Positions 1 to 7,923 of a DNA stretch of 19,640 bases are shown piece after piece. Each line of letters begins with the position of its first letter. Position 1 is the first letter of the stretch. The stretch spans positions 1-19,640 of the forward strand of contig CAZBUB010000044.1 in NCBI GenBank assembly GCA_964494985.1. Reading direction: 5' to 3'. A program made the translations under genes and the position numbers. Source of the stretch: CAZBUB01 sp964494985. GTDB lineage: Bacteria; Desulfobacterota; Desulfovibrionia; Desulfovibrionales; Desulfothermaceae. The notes under the pieces were generated by a model that saw only the letters and a program-made list of their open reading frames with translations, had not been told where the DNA came from and did not search any database.

Positions 1-419
1 AAGCTATGGGCTGAGTGCAGTTTCCTGACAGGGTCTGCAGCTAACAGAAGCTCCCGGCTTCTGCCCCCAAAGCCTCTTGTCTGCTCCCTGTCGCTGGCAT
101 CCAGGTCAGTTATCTCCAGGAGTGCGTCTTCATAGGCCAGATTGCCGCAAATCACTACCACAACAGCAAGCATGCCCCGGGCCTGGATCTGCTGCATACG
201 CTTGGCAGCCAAGGCTGGTACCCTGTGTCCATAGACCGGAATCCCTAACATAGCCAGATCTCCCTGCAAGTGGACAGGGGCTTGTCTTTCAGACTTGGAC
301 AGGGTCAGGTCCAGGTGAAGGATGTCCCGGCCTTCCAGCTCCAGGGCGATGTGTTCCAAAATCTATCTGGTGGTGGAAGTGGGAGGGAAGTAGACCGGCC
401 ATAGCTGATTGATCTGCAA
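1..419 (-). pseudogene. Flavodoxin-domain (EFR1-like) protein, broken by an in-frame stop
   Basis: Read on the minus strand from a TTG at 419 with AGGAGG just upstream, the frame encodes VYFPPTSTTR, matching the FMN phosphate loop of flavodoxins (usual form: FSPTGTTRK). The next codon is TAG (365-363) where a lysine is expected. The same frame then continues with recognisable family sequence: ILEHIALEL, then DLAMLGIPVYGHRVPALA, then VVVICGNLAYEDALLEI near 120-250. After about position 90 the match fades, perhaps through a frameshift, and the left end runs off the window. Flavodoxin-like/EFR1 proteins move electrons through FMN and often carry C-terminal ferredoxin clusters; that part would lie outside the window. 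It sits about 70 bp downstream of the methyltransferase on the same strand. The family call is fairly secure. A sequencing error at the TAG cannot be excluded. Confidence 0.65.
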
Positions 420-490
420 AGGTCCTCCTGGGAAAGCTAATGATTCAGATCCAGGATTGAAGGGATCTCAGTCTTTGAGAACAGGGCTTA

Positions 491-1063
491 CTATCCTTTC
501 TTGGCCTTTATTAAATAGTGCTTGGGCATTTCCAGAAAGATATTCATGTCTTTGAAACCAGCAGCATGCAGTTGTTCAGCGATTCTTTCCGGCTTATATC
601 TTATACGTATGGGAGGCCCCTCGGACATCTCTTCCTTTTTCCAGTCTACAATGAAAAGGTGGGCCCTAGCCTGCAAAATCCTATAGGCTTCTGCAAGAAT
701 TGTCTGCGGATCCTCCAGCTCGTGATGCAAGTTGAGCATATAGACCAGATCGGCGATCCCTTCCTCAAGGGGGATTTGCTTTTCCTGGGATTTTATGGGG
801 ATTATGCCCGGGTATTCAGTGCAGACATTCTCCTGCATCCAATTGAGCATCACTTCGGAAGTATCACAGGCATAAATTTTGGCATTTCTGGCCAGCTGCA
901 AAAACTGCACACTAAAGAATCCAGTTCCAGCGCCAATATCAACTATGACCCGGGGTGGTTCTGTATTTAATTTGTACCAGATATAGTCCGGAGGTATATC
1001 CTGCAGTCTGCTTGGATCATTCAGGACGTTCAGCTTTCTAGGGTCGAACTTTTTCTCACTCAT
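491..1063 (-). CDS. Class I SAM-dependent methyltransferase
   Basis: A 190-residue soluble protein with the Rossmann-type methyltransferase fold. Motif I is VDIGAGTGFFS at residues 41-51, which binds SAM. An acidic residue closes strand 2 (YACDTSEVM). DLVYMLNLHHEL marks the post-motif region, and FIVDWKKEEM lies near residue 138. The start is ATG at 1063, preceded by AAGGAG six bases away. The length is normal for the Methyltransf_11/25 group. The substrate cannot be read from the sequence; related stand-alone enzymes methylate small molecules or metals/metalloids. It is followed on the same strand by a flavodoxin-domain pseudogene, so the two may once have formed an operon. The ORF on the opposite strand (518-970) is a shadow. 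Confidence 0.85.
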   Translation of the reverse strand: MSEKKFDPRKLNVLNDPSRLQDIPPDYIWYKLNTEPPRVIVDIGAGTGFFSVQFLQLARNAKIYACDTSEVMLNWMQENVCTEYPGIIPIKSQEKQIPLEEGIADLVYMLNLHHELEDPQTILAEAYRILQARAHLFIVDWKKEEMSEGPPIRIRYKPERIAEQLHAAGFKDMNIFLEMPKHYLIKAKKG

Positions 1064-1156
1064 GCCAGGCTCCTTGTCCTACCCAGTTTATGCAAGCTTA
1101 TGTTCTGCAAGTATCCTGAAGAGCTGAGCTCATGGTGCTGCATTGAATCAACCAGC

Positions 1157-1429
1157 CTAACACATGGGGTCTTCTGCATATGGTTTTATGTAAGGTCCGG
1201 TTTTCGCTTCCTTTGCAGGCTTCTTTAAAAGGGATTCTATGGCCTCATTACTTGGCAGGGGATTTTGTCAATCCAGCCAACCTTGTTCCTTGGCCAGGCT
1301 TCGCAAGCTTGCAGCTTTGCTACGTTCCATAAAGTCATCCTGTGCAAGTTTTCGGTCAGTTCCCCCAAGACGCATTCTGACAATGACATTTCTGAGTTCA
1401 TGCACGGTACACCTCCGGTTGGTCATCAT
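1157..1429 (-). pseudogene. istA: IS21-family transposase IstA, 5' fragment with stops
   Basis: On the minus strand a frame opens at ATG 1429/1426 behind a GGAGGG ribosome site. It reads VHELRNVIVRMRLGGTDRK, then SLRSLAKEQGWLD, then TGA at 1270-1268. It continues in the same frame with QNPLPSNEAIESLLKK to a second stop at 1159. The N-terminal helix-turn-helix layout and the GWLD..NPLP spacing are those of IS21-type IstA, which is normally about 350-500 residues. Only about the first 90 codons remain, with no DDE core. It lies outside the IS21 end at 1515, so it belongs to a different copy from the deleted element next to it. Confidence 0.6.
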
Positions 1430-1514
1430 TTCCCTCCAACTTAATGTTATCTCTTCAGAAGGCGATAGCGGTTTCGGAAGCTAAAACAAAGCAGAATTTG
1501 GCATCACGATGGGG

Positions 1515-2101
1515 TGTCACTGACCGGTCAAAACGGCCAGCTGGGATCGGCCTAGTGAGGCCCCACCTTGTGATCGGCTAATGGGGCCAGTAAAAGTCTC
1601 CATTTTGAGGTTACACCCCCCTGCCTTTTTAGGCTGTTTTTGAGTTCTTTTCCAGTTCTTTTTTGAGAGCTGGGTCAGCCTTTGGGCCCTGTAGCTTAGG
1701 CCTTCCAAGACCACCAGATAAGCGTTATGCCTTAGCTGGTCAATGGTAGCAGAGCCCAGGAGCTTGTTTTCAAAGGCCTGGTCCCATTTCTGGAAGTCCA
1801 GGTAGCTGGCGATGGTAGTTGCGCGCTGCTCGTACCTCTTCGCAATGAGCTTATGCAGATCCTCGTTTTGTGGCTGCCTGACCGGCTTGAGGCCAAAGTC
1901 TTCGATGCTGGTATTGATACATTTCGAACCTCCTGTTTGACATTGAATTTCCTTTGGAAATGTTCTTGAATTTCCGAAGGAGTATTTGGATTATGTGAGG
2001 TTCGAAACCTTCAAAATGGAGAGACTTCCAAGATCGCCAGGGTGGCTTCCTGGCTCCATTAAGGCGATCATTAGGTGGCTCGATTAAGGCGGTCAGTGAC
2101 A
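1515..2101 (-). mobile_element. Internally deleted IS21-family element (both ends kept)
   Basis: Both ends carry the same terminal sequence in inverted orientation. TGTCACTGACCGG starts at 1515, and the reverse complement of the right end, finishing at 2101, begins TGTCACTGACCGCC. Each end has the inner repeats typical of IS21 elements: GATCGGCTAATGGGGCCAG near 1571 on the left and, read inward from the right, GATCGCCTTAATGGAGCCAG. The only recognisable coding content is the 3' part of istB on the minus strand; istA and the first part of istB are gone. At 587 bp it is far shorter than an intact IS21 element (about 2-2.5 kb). No matching target duplication is visible. With both ends kept it could in principle be moved in trans, but that is inference. 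Confidence 0.7.
1517..1921 (-). pseudogene. istB: IstB ATPase helper, C-terminal fragment
   Basis: The minus-strand frame reads IEDFGLKPVRQPQNEDLHKL, then IAKRYEQRATTIASYLDFQKW, and ends VVLEGLSYRAQ. This is the C-terminal third of the IstB AAA+ helper ATPase of IS21 elements: sensor-1 region (T)SN-like, RYE, the LL..A..D.L.H block and the final EG.SYR. The frame runs on through the terminal repeats to a stop at 1517. The Walker A and Walker B parts, which should precede IEDFG, are absent; the deletion junction lies near 1910-1925. It cannot be functional. Confidence 0.7.
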
Positions 2102-2164
2102 GCACCGGTGGAGATGTTTGAGAATAATAGGCTGGGAGGGTAGTTAAATTAATTCTTAAGAGCC

Positions 2165-2539
2165 ATGAAGACAGTACGTATGTGCTTAAAAAACTGTTAT
2201 TACCAAAATCACGCCCAGGCCTATTTTGAACAGTCCTTTGGGGTTGATCCGTCGTCTTTTTTGCTGCCCTTGACCAGGCATCTTCAACCAGGGGCAAGTA
2301 TTCTTGATATTGGGTGTGGAGCAGGCAGGGACTTGCTTTGGCTGCATCACAGGGGATTTTACTGTACTGGTTTGGATTGCGCCCCGGCCCTGGCTGAATT
2401 GGCCAGACGGCATACGGGTCTGCCTGTTATTGAGGTTGATTTTGAGGGCTTTGACTTCAGTGGGTTTAAAGCAGACGCTCTGCTGATGGGCGGAGTCTTG
2501 GTAGAAGAATCCATTACAGCCAAGTCGCAAAGTACATAA
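2165..2539 (+). pseudogene. SAM-dependent methyltransferase, truncated
   Basis: 124 codons. An N-terminal AYFEQSFGVDPSSFL region is followed by SAM motif I, ILDIGCGAGRDLLWL (residues 46-60), then GLDCAPALAELARRH and FKADALLMGGVLV. In intact relatives the last motif continues into the substrate half of the fold, giving about 200 residues in all. Here the homologous reading stops after GGVLV, and an unrelated tail of eleven residues follows to the stop. The C-terminal half is therefore lost. It begins about 60 bp to the right of the IS21-type end at 2101. No strong ribosome site is visible before ATG 2165. Probably not functional. Confidence 0.6.
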
Positions 2540-2634
2540 GGCAAGCGTACAATGTAGGGCTTGCCAGACATCCATGGTGTATTTTACTATTGCTAACATG
2601 ACCCTTTACCCTTTAGAATTATTTGAGGCGCACC

Positions 2635-2889
2635 ATGCCAGCTATAACCATTGAATTGCCAGATTCTGCTTTTTCCGCCCCACAGGCTGATCCCCAGGAG
2701 TTCAGCAGACAAATGCGTATTGCCGCAGCTGTCAAGTGGTATGAATCAGGCCGTATTTCCCAGAACAAAGGTGCTGAAATAGCTGGCCTCTCAAGGGCAA
2801 GGTTTATTGTTGCCCTGTCCGAGGCCAGGGTTTCTCCGCTGCAGATCACGCCGGACATCTTTCACGAGGAACTGGCAGATGCGGATTGA
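2635..2889 (+). CDS. UPF0175-family antitoxin
   Basis: 84 residues from ATG 2635, with TGAGGCG seven bases upstream; a TTG at 2623 in the same frame is less likely. The core LRIAAAVKWYESG-type helix (here RQMRIAAAVKWYESGRISQ) and the helix-turn-helix NKGAEIAGLSRARFIVAL are the UPF0175 signature. This family pairs with DUF3368 PIN-domain toxins in type II toxin-antitoxin modules, and such a gene follows directly, overlapping by 11 bp. The antitoxin looks intact, while its toxin is truncated. It would be expected to bind its own promoter; no operator was identified. Confidence 0.75.
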   Translation: MPAITIELPDSAFSAPQADPQEFSRQMRIAAAVKWYESGRISQNKGAEIAGLSRARFIVALSEARVSPLQITPDIFHEELADAD

Positions 2890-3049
2890 AAAGGTTGTGC
2901 TCAACAGTTCTCCCCTGATTGTCCTGCTTCGCAGTCAACAGGTTGAATTATTGCCCCAGATGTTTGCATCCATCATGGTTCCGCAGCAAGATTTCACTGG
3001 GCAGACCGATGCCGGAATCATTGGCTCCCCAGTGAAATCCTGCCTTTGA
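2879..3049 (+). pseudogene. DUF3368 PIN-domain toxin, truncated
   Basis: The frame opens at ATG 2879 inside the last codons of the antitoxin and reads RIEKVVLNSSPLIVLLRS, then LLPQMFASIMVPQ. This is the first strand of a DUF3368/VapC-like PIN ribonuclease: the usual form is VVSNTSPLI, here with asparagine kept and the first acidic position as N-S-S. Family members are about 150-170 residues. Here homology ends after about 38 residues, where a 12-bp inverted repeat begins (2990), and a stop follows at 3047. The remaining three acidic catalytic positions are missing, so no nuclease activity is expected. Confidence 0.65.
2990..3039. repeat. 12-bp perfect inverted repeat at the toxin break point
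   Basis: GATTTCACTGGG at 2990-3001 is matched by its exact reverse complement CCCAGTGAAATC at 3028-3039. Homology to the PIN toxin stops at its left edge. The 13-mer GGATTTCACTGGG recurs at 7177-7189 and its inverse lies at 3028-3040, so the tricorn gene is bracketed by inverted copies. The shorter AGTGAAATCC is also found at 3258-3267. The stretch 3041-3248 holds no recognisable gene. Confidence 0.5.
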
Positions 3050-3248
3050 CAGGGAGCCTACGGCTCATTTTAGGGTGAAGCGAAAGTTCAAGCCCATAGG
3101 GTGATGGAAGGGGTGTATTCCATCCTATCCTGCATAAGCCTTTTCTACTTCTCCTCTCCTGCTTTCCGGATCTCATTGCTCAGGAGAGCATAGGGCAGGT
3201 TTATACGGAGACGGGCATGCAGGAAGCTGTCCATGGATTTAATTCATG

Positions 3249-3277
3249 GGGACAAAAAGTGAAATCCTTTTTGTCCC
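3249..3277 (+). terminator. Perfect 11-bp hairpin just before the tricorn gene
   Basis: GGGACAAAAAG (3249-3259), a 7-base loop, then CTTTTTGTCCC (3267-3277). The fold is perfect, but the runs of A and T are inside the stem and no T-tract follows. It ends 9 bases before ATG 3287 and 30 bases before ATG 3308, so it would sit in the leader of the tricorn mRNA. It could be a terminator for upstream transcription, a structure controlling initiation, or a remnant repeat. Confidence 0.45.
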
Positions 3278-3286
3278 TTCTTACAT

Positions 3287-6200
3287 ATGACATTGCGGGT
3301 ACAAGGTATGCAAAGAAGCAGTACGCTCCCCGGACTTTGGGGACTAAAATGTTTGGTTTTATCTCTGGCAGCCGCAGCAGTGATCCTTGCTGTGGGGATC
3401 TTCCCGGACCCGGTTTGGGCCCGGGAAAATAAAGACCCGGTGGCCCTGCCCAGGTTCCCGTCCGTAAGCCCGGACGGATCTGAAGTAGTATTCAGTGCCG
3501 GCGGGGATCTGTGGCTGGCACCGGTAAATGGCGGGGAGGCCAAACGGATGACCAGCCACCGGCTGGACGATCTCCACTCCAGCTGGAGCCCGGACGGGGA
3601 GGCGATTGTTTTTACTTCCATGCGCGACGGGTACATGAACCTCTGGCGGATAAACCGGGATGGAACTGATCTGGAGCAGCTGACCTACAGTGACCGTTTT
3701 TTCCGCAATCCGGACTGGAGCCTGGACGACCAGGGCAACGAGCTGATCACCTTTTCCGCTCTATTGGAAGCCGACGTGTACAAGGAAGAAAGGCCGTACG
3801 GCATATCTCCAGCCGGCGGCCAGCATGAGCGGCTGCACCAGGCCTTTGGATCAGAACCCCGGCTTTCGCCTGACGGCAGCCGGATAGTCTTTACCAGGGG
3901 AGGGTACTATCACGGCTGGAGCCGCCGCGGCTACAAGGGCCCGGATGCTATGAACGTCTGGACATACGAGATCGAAAGCAAGAGCTTCCAGGCAGTTACC
4001 CAACGGGACACAGACGACGGCGGGGCCAGGTGGATAGACAATAAGAGCATACTTTTCATGTCCGCAAGGGACGGCGGGCAGATCAATCTGTACCGGGCGG
4101 ACCTTGACGGCGGAGAAAGGAGCATCAGCAGGCTGACGCATTTTACGGACCACGATGTCCAGCACTTTGATGTCTCCAGAAACGGACGCACAGCTGTTTT
4201 GCAGGTCTGGGACCGTCTGTATGTCCTTGATCTCCAGGATCCATCAGCAGGTCCAAGGCCTTTGCGCTTTTGGGTCGGAGACGTCAGAGGCACAGGCAGG
4301 ACACTGAAAAGCATTGACTCAGAGGTGACTGAAGCCGCCCTGAGCCCTGACGGTATGGTCATGGCCTCTATAGCCTACGGCAGGGTCTACATCCGGCATA
4401 TGGACAGACACAGCCCGACCATGGCTATTACCCCTGACACCCACGCCCGGCACAAGGATCTGGCCTGGTCCCCGGACGGCCTGGACTTGTATTTCAGCAG
4501 CGATCAAGACGGGACCTCATCTATTTACAAGGCCAGTGTGGATCTGACCAGGGAAGAGATCAGGCAGGGATATGCAAAATCACTCACAGCCCAGCAGGCG
4601 GCAGAAAGAAAAGAGCGCACAACAGAGGAGCAAGCCAGGCCCTTGGCCCTTTTGGATTTTCCGGCTCAGCGGCAGGCCGGACAGGGCCGGTCCGAAGAGC
4701 TTGATAGAGATCACACAGATAAGAGTCAGGAAGAACCGGGAAAAGAAGATCCTTTTGCTCCGGCCCAGCCGGCGGATCCGGTTTCCCCTTCGGACCCGGA
4801 ACCGGAGCCGTTCTCAGAGCCTCAGACAGTACCATATTCCAGGGCAGAACCCGCACCGGACTCCGGAGCTGAACAGCTGGAGGACGAGGAGGCAAAACGC
4901 GATCCAGCCCGCTGGCACGATGCTGTGCGCTTTCGTGTAGATCCTGTTGTGGCTCAGGACTCTAACGACCGGGATGTGTCCCTGTCTCCAGACGGATCCC
5001 GGATGGCTTTTCGGCGGGGCAGAGGGGATCTGGTGGTCATGGACCTTGAAAGCGGGCGCACTACCCTCCTGGTCCAGGGCTGGGACCAGAGCATACACTG
5101 GCGCTGGTCTCCGGACGGAAGATACATTGCCTATGCCCAAAACGATATGAACTTCAGCAGCAATATCTTCATTGTTCCGGCCAACGGCAGCAAAGATCCG
5201 GTGAATATCACCCGGCATCCGCGAAACGACATTAATCCACGCTGGTCTGCCGACGGCCGGATCCTGACCTTTCTTTCCGACCGCGCAGACCAGACCTACG
5301 GCCTGTACCGGGTCTTTCTCGATCCGAGGCTGGAGAACCTCTCCCGGCGCGATCTGCACCACTATTATGATCAGCAAAAGACAGAGGCCCAAAAACGTTT
5401 GCCCCTTCCGGCCCGGATGCAGGAGGCCGGGTCCGGTTCAGAACAAGAAGCCGAGGATGGTCCGAATCTGGAGCTTGAAACCGCATGGCGCCGGGTTGCG
5501 CGGGTCACACAGCCGGACACGAACCAAACCCAAAACGAAATGACTCCGGGCGGAAACCGTTATGTCTTTAATGATGGGAAGCAGGGGCTTGTGGCTGAGA
5601 ACTGGGATGGCTCCGGACGCAAGCGGCTGGGACCGGCCGCAGATGTCCAGCACCTGGATGTCACAGGGAGCAGGGTGGTGTATATATCAGGTGGCCGGGT
5701 GGCTGTGGCTGATCTTGACGGCGGGGGGATCAGACTTCCGTCCATATCGGACACTCTCCTTGTAGACCGCAATAAGGAGTCAATGCAGAAGTATCGGGAA
5801 ACCGCGCGGGTCATTGGGCTGGGCTTTTATCGTCCGGATATGAAAGGCCTTGATTGGCCGGCCCTGGTTGATGACTACGCAGAGTTGATAGCCAAAACCA
5901 GTACACCCAGCGAGTTCAGCGATGTGACCAACCGTCTGCTCGGAGAGCTGGCCGCCTCCCACATCGGAATCTCCAACCCCGGGCCGGGCCAGGACATCCG
6001 CCAGCCATCAGGCCGGCTGGGAATTGACTGCGAACCGGTGACACTGGAAGACGGGACCCGGGGGTTCAGAGTCCGCAATGTAATCCCCCGCAGTCCCGCC
6101 AGCAGGGAGCCCATGCGCCTGCAGCCCGGGGATGTGATTACCGGGATCGACATGCAGGGATTTGAGAAAGAAGACAGCCTGCTTAAAAGGCTGCGGGGCA

Positions 6201-6943
6201 AGGTGGACCAGGAAGTCATCGTTTCCTTCCGCCGTCCTGTTGATGGGAAACATATAACGTACAGGGCTCTGATGACCCCGGTCTCCTATAATGAGTTCGC
6301 GCGCCTGCGCTACGACGCCTTCAGGGAAAGATGCCGCGCAAAGGTCGCGGAAATCTCGAACGGCCGTTTGGGCTACATCCATATCCAGGCCATGAGCCAG
6401 GCCTCTCTGGAGGAATTTCAGGCCAGACTGTATGCATCTGCCCAAGGAAAGGAGGGCCTGATTATTGATGTCCGGAACAACGGCGGAGGGAGCACCACGG
6501 ACAGGATACTGACCTCCATAATGGCTGCTGAACACGCCTATACAGTGCCGGCAGGCGCGGACCCTGACAACACAGGGCATTATCCCCAGGACAGGCTGGA
6601 TGCACCGCGCTACACTCTCCCGGTGAACATGCTGGCAAACCAGAAGAGCTATTCCAACTCCGAGATCCTGGCCCACTCCTTCTCATCCCTGGACCGGGGA
6701 ACTCTGGTGGGCACCAGGACCTATGGAGGGGTGATATCAACAGGTATCCACAGGCTTATTGACGGAGCAACAGTGCGGGTCCCCTTCAGGGGCTGGTACC
6801 TGCCTGACGGAACCGACATGGAGCACAACGGGGCAGTCCCGGACCTGAAAAAAAAGCAAAGGCCCCAAGACGAGGCGGCCGGCAGGGACAGGCAGCTGGA
6901 GGCGGCTGTAGAAGATCTTATGGACCGGATAAAGAAAAATTGA
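3287..6943 (+). CDS. Exported tricorn-type protease (peptidase family S41)
   Basis: 1218 residues counted from ATG 3287; ATG 3308 is an alternative, and neither has a strong ribosome site. A positively charged start and a hydrophobic stretch (LVLSLAAAAVILAVGIF) ending VWA predict a signal peptide, so it likely acts in the periplasm. Two beta-propeller blocks of WD40-like PD40 repeats follow (many S.SPDG motifs): about residues 50-430 and 560-800. They are separated by a Pro/Glu-rich linker at about 430-550. Then come the tricorn C1 domain, a PDZ domain (about 905-985) and the S41 serine-protease core. By alignment with archaeal tricorn, the catalytic residues appear to be S891-H892 (AASHIGI), S1123 (SYSNSE) and E1179 (DMEHNG), all present. 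GLIIDVRNNGGGSTTD is the S41 core strand. Tricorn proteases degrade oligopeptides and small proteins. It is monocistronic as far as visible. Confidence 0.88.
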   Translation: MTLRVQGMQRSSTLPGLWGLKCLVLSLAAAAVILAVGIFPDPVWARENKDPVALPRFPSVSPDGSEVVFSAGGDLWLAPVNGGEAKRMTSHRLDDLHSSWSPDGEAIVFTSMRDGYMNLWRINRDGTDLEQLTYSDRFFRNPDWSLDDQGNELITFSALLEADVYKEERPYGISPAGGQHERLHQAFGSEPRLSPDGSRIVFTRGGYYHGWSRRGYKGPDAMNVWTYEIESKSFQAVTQRDTDDGGARWIDNKSILFMSARDGGQINLYRADLDGGERSISRLTHFTDHDVQHFDVSRNGRTAVLQVWDRLYVLDLQDPSAGPRPLRFWVGDVRGTGRTLKSIDSEVTEAALSPDGMVMASIAYGRVYIRHMDRHSPTMAITPDTHARHKDLAWSPDGLDLYFSSDQDGTSSIYKASVDLTREEIRQGYAKSLTAQQAAERKERTTEEQARPLALLDFPAQRQAGQGRSEELDRDHTDKSQEEPGKEDPFAPAQPADPVSPSDPEPEPFSEPQTVPYSRAEPAPDSGAEQLEDEEAKRDPARWHDAVRFRVDPVVAQDSNDRDVSLSPDGSRMAFRRGRGDLVVMDLESGRTTLLVQGWDQSIHWRWSPDGRYIAYAQNDMNFSSNIFIVPANGSKDPVNITRHPRNDINPRWSADGRILTFLSDRADQTYGLYRVFLDPRLENLSRRDLHHYYDQQKTEAQKRLPLPARMQEAGSGSEQEAEDGPNLELETAWRRVARVTQPDTNQTQNEMTPGGNRYVFNDGKQGLVAENWDGSGRKRLGPAADVQHLDVTGSRVVYISGGRVAVADLDGGGIRLPSISDTLLVDRNKESMQKYRETARVIGLGFYRPDMKGLDWPALVDDYAELIAKTSTPSEFSDVTNRLLGELAASHIGISNPGPGQDIRQPSGRLGIDCEPVTLEDGTRGFRVRNVIPRSPASREPMRLQPGDVITGIDMQGFEKEDSLLKRLRGKVDQEVIVSFRRPVDGKHITYRALMTPVSYNEFARLRYDAFRERCRAKVAEISNGRLGYIHIQAMSQASLEEFQARLYASAQGKEGLIIDVRNNGGGSTTDRILTSIMAAEHAYTVPAGADPDNTGHYPQDRLDAPRYTLPVNMLANQKSYSNSEILAHSFSSLDRGTLVGTRTYGGVISTGIHRLIDGATVRVPFRGWYLPDGTDMEHNGAVPDLKKKQRPQDEAAGRDRQLEAAVEDLMDRIKKN

Positions 6944-7325
6944 ATCAGGCATGCCAGGAATGCACAAAGGGACAGGTACAAACCGGTCAAAACGCCCACC
7001 TATATCCGCTTTGATACGGCTACCTCGGCCTAAGGCCGATCTGGAGCCAGAAGAGCGCACTGTCCTTTTCTGAAATAGAGTAATGGGGGACAGGAGAACA
7101 GCGTAGTTTACTCGGCCTGCCCCGTAGCTCAGCCTTGTGATGGTACTGGGGTTCAATCTCTTCCATTTAACTGGGCGGATTTCACTGGGAAGGTTAGACT
7201 TCTTCTGTCTTCAAGGAAAAGAGTTATCTACCAAGGAGAGCATCCTGATGAAATCCGGCTGCAGCCGGACTGCTGACGCAGTATTCATGGGACCGGTGGA
7301 GGGCAATGGAGGGAGACCAGGACAG
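6944..7325. other. Gap with no recognised gene; possible decayed IS21 end
   Basis: The stretch at 6976-6995 reads ACCGGTCAAAACGCCCACCT, 18 of 20 identical to the IS21-type left end at 1525, and is followed by a GATACGGC-like inner motif, so it may be a decayed element end. A 13-mer copy of GGATTTCACTGGG lies at 7177-7189. CCGGCTGCAGCCGG near 7256 is a perfect 14-bp palindrome. The only plus-strand frame (7137-7331) resembles nothing I know. Confidence 0.35.
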
Positions 7326-7661
7326 TTATGATCTTAAGTCCAGCTCAAGGGCAATGGCCAAGGCTTGATCAAGTTCGTTCATTTGCGCAGGGCTCAGCGT
7401 CCCTATAAAATCGTTCAGTATGCGCTTGGGAATGCTGACCAGTTCATCGCAATGGATGCTGCTCTCATGCTTCAGTCCATTGTCTATTCCTACCAATACT
7501 TGCGTGGAAAGCCCGTGGTATGCGGAATAAACCGGAGCGCAAATAGCTGTGGAAAAGCGCGAATCCAGCAGCACCTGACGGCTGACCACTATAAATACCC
7601 GGTAGGACTTCGGGTCGTTGGGAGTGGCCTTATAAACCCGATAAAGCTGGCCGCGTTTCAT
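7326..7661 (-). CDS. MazF/PemK-family endoribonuclease toxin
   Basis: 111 residues. The start MKRGQLYRVYK and the blocks SYRVFIVVSRQVLLDS and ICAPVYSAYHGLSTQVLVG are the SH3-like barrel of PemK/MazF toxins (typical patterns: RGDVYLV, PxLVVS, PLTS). CDELVSIPKRIL matches the following conserved D/Q-l-x-x-v-D region, and it closes with an L.PAQMNELDQAL helix. Toxins of this family cut mRNA at short sequence motifs, halting translation. Its ATG overlaps the antitoxin stop codon by four bases (ATGA), so the two are translationally coupled, with the antitoxin first. The length is normal for the family (110-120). Confidence 0.82.
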   Translation of the reverse strand: MKRGQLYRVYKATPNDPKSYRVFIVVSRQVLLDSRFSTAICAPVYSAYHGLSTQVLVGIDNGLKHESSIHCDELVSIPKRILNDFIGTLSPAQMNELDQALAIALELDLRS

Positions 7662-7888
7662 AAATCAACCTGGTAAGACAGAACATCTTTGGCTTCAGAG
7701 TTCAGAGCCTCGGCTTGCTGATTAATAATCTGCAGGTCACTGGAATCTCGGTGCAGTTTTTCCTGGGCCGCAATCAGATTCCGGAGAGCTTTTTCGATCA
7801 GAGCGGATCTGTTGCCATAGGTCCCTGCTAAAGAGTCCATTTTTTCAACCAGGTCTTTGGATAAAGTGATTGATGTCTTGACTTTCAT
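7658..7888 (-). CDS. Ribbon-helix-helix antitoxin of the MazF-like toxin
   Basis: 76 residues. The first strand KVKTSITLSKDLVEKMDSLA and the helix GNRSALIEKALRNLI form a CopG/MetJ-type ribbon-helix-helix DNA-binding domain. The tail (about residues 45-76), which would wrap the toxin, is polar and charged. ATG 7888 follows a GGAG eight bases upstream. It overlaps the toxin gene by four bases. The dimer would bind the inverted repeats over the promoter at 7924-7961 and repress the operon together with the toxin. Confidence 0.8.
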   Translation of the reverse strand: MKVKTSITLSKDLVEKMDSLAGTYGNRSALIEKALRNLIAAQEKLHRDSSDLQIINQQAEALNSEAKDVLSYQVDL

Positions 7889-7923
7889 ATTATTCTCCAG
7901 GGTATTTTGATAAGATAGTAATA

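Noticed and set aside
518..970. Plus-strand frame of 150 codons
   Set aside because: Antisense to the SAM methyltransferase, whose motif I and ribosome site are clear.
7137..7331. Plus-strand frame of 64 codons
   Set aside because: No family resemblance, no ribosome site, and it lies over repeat-like sequence.
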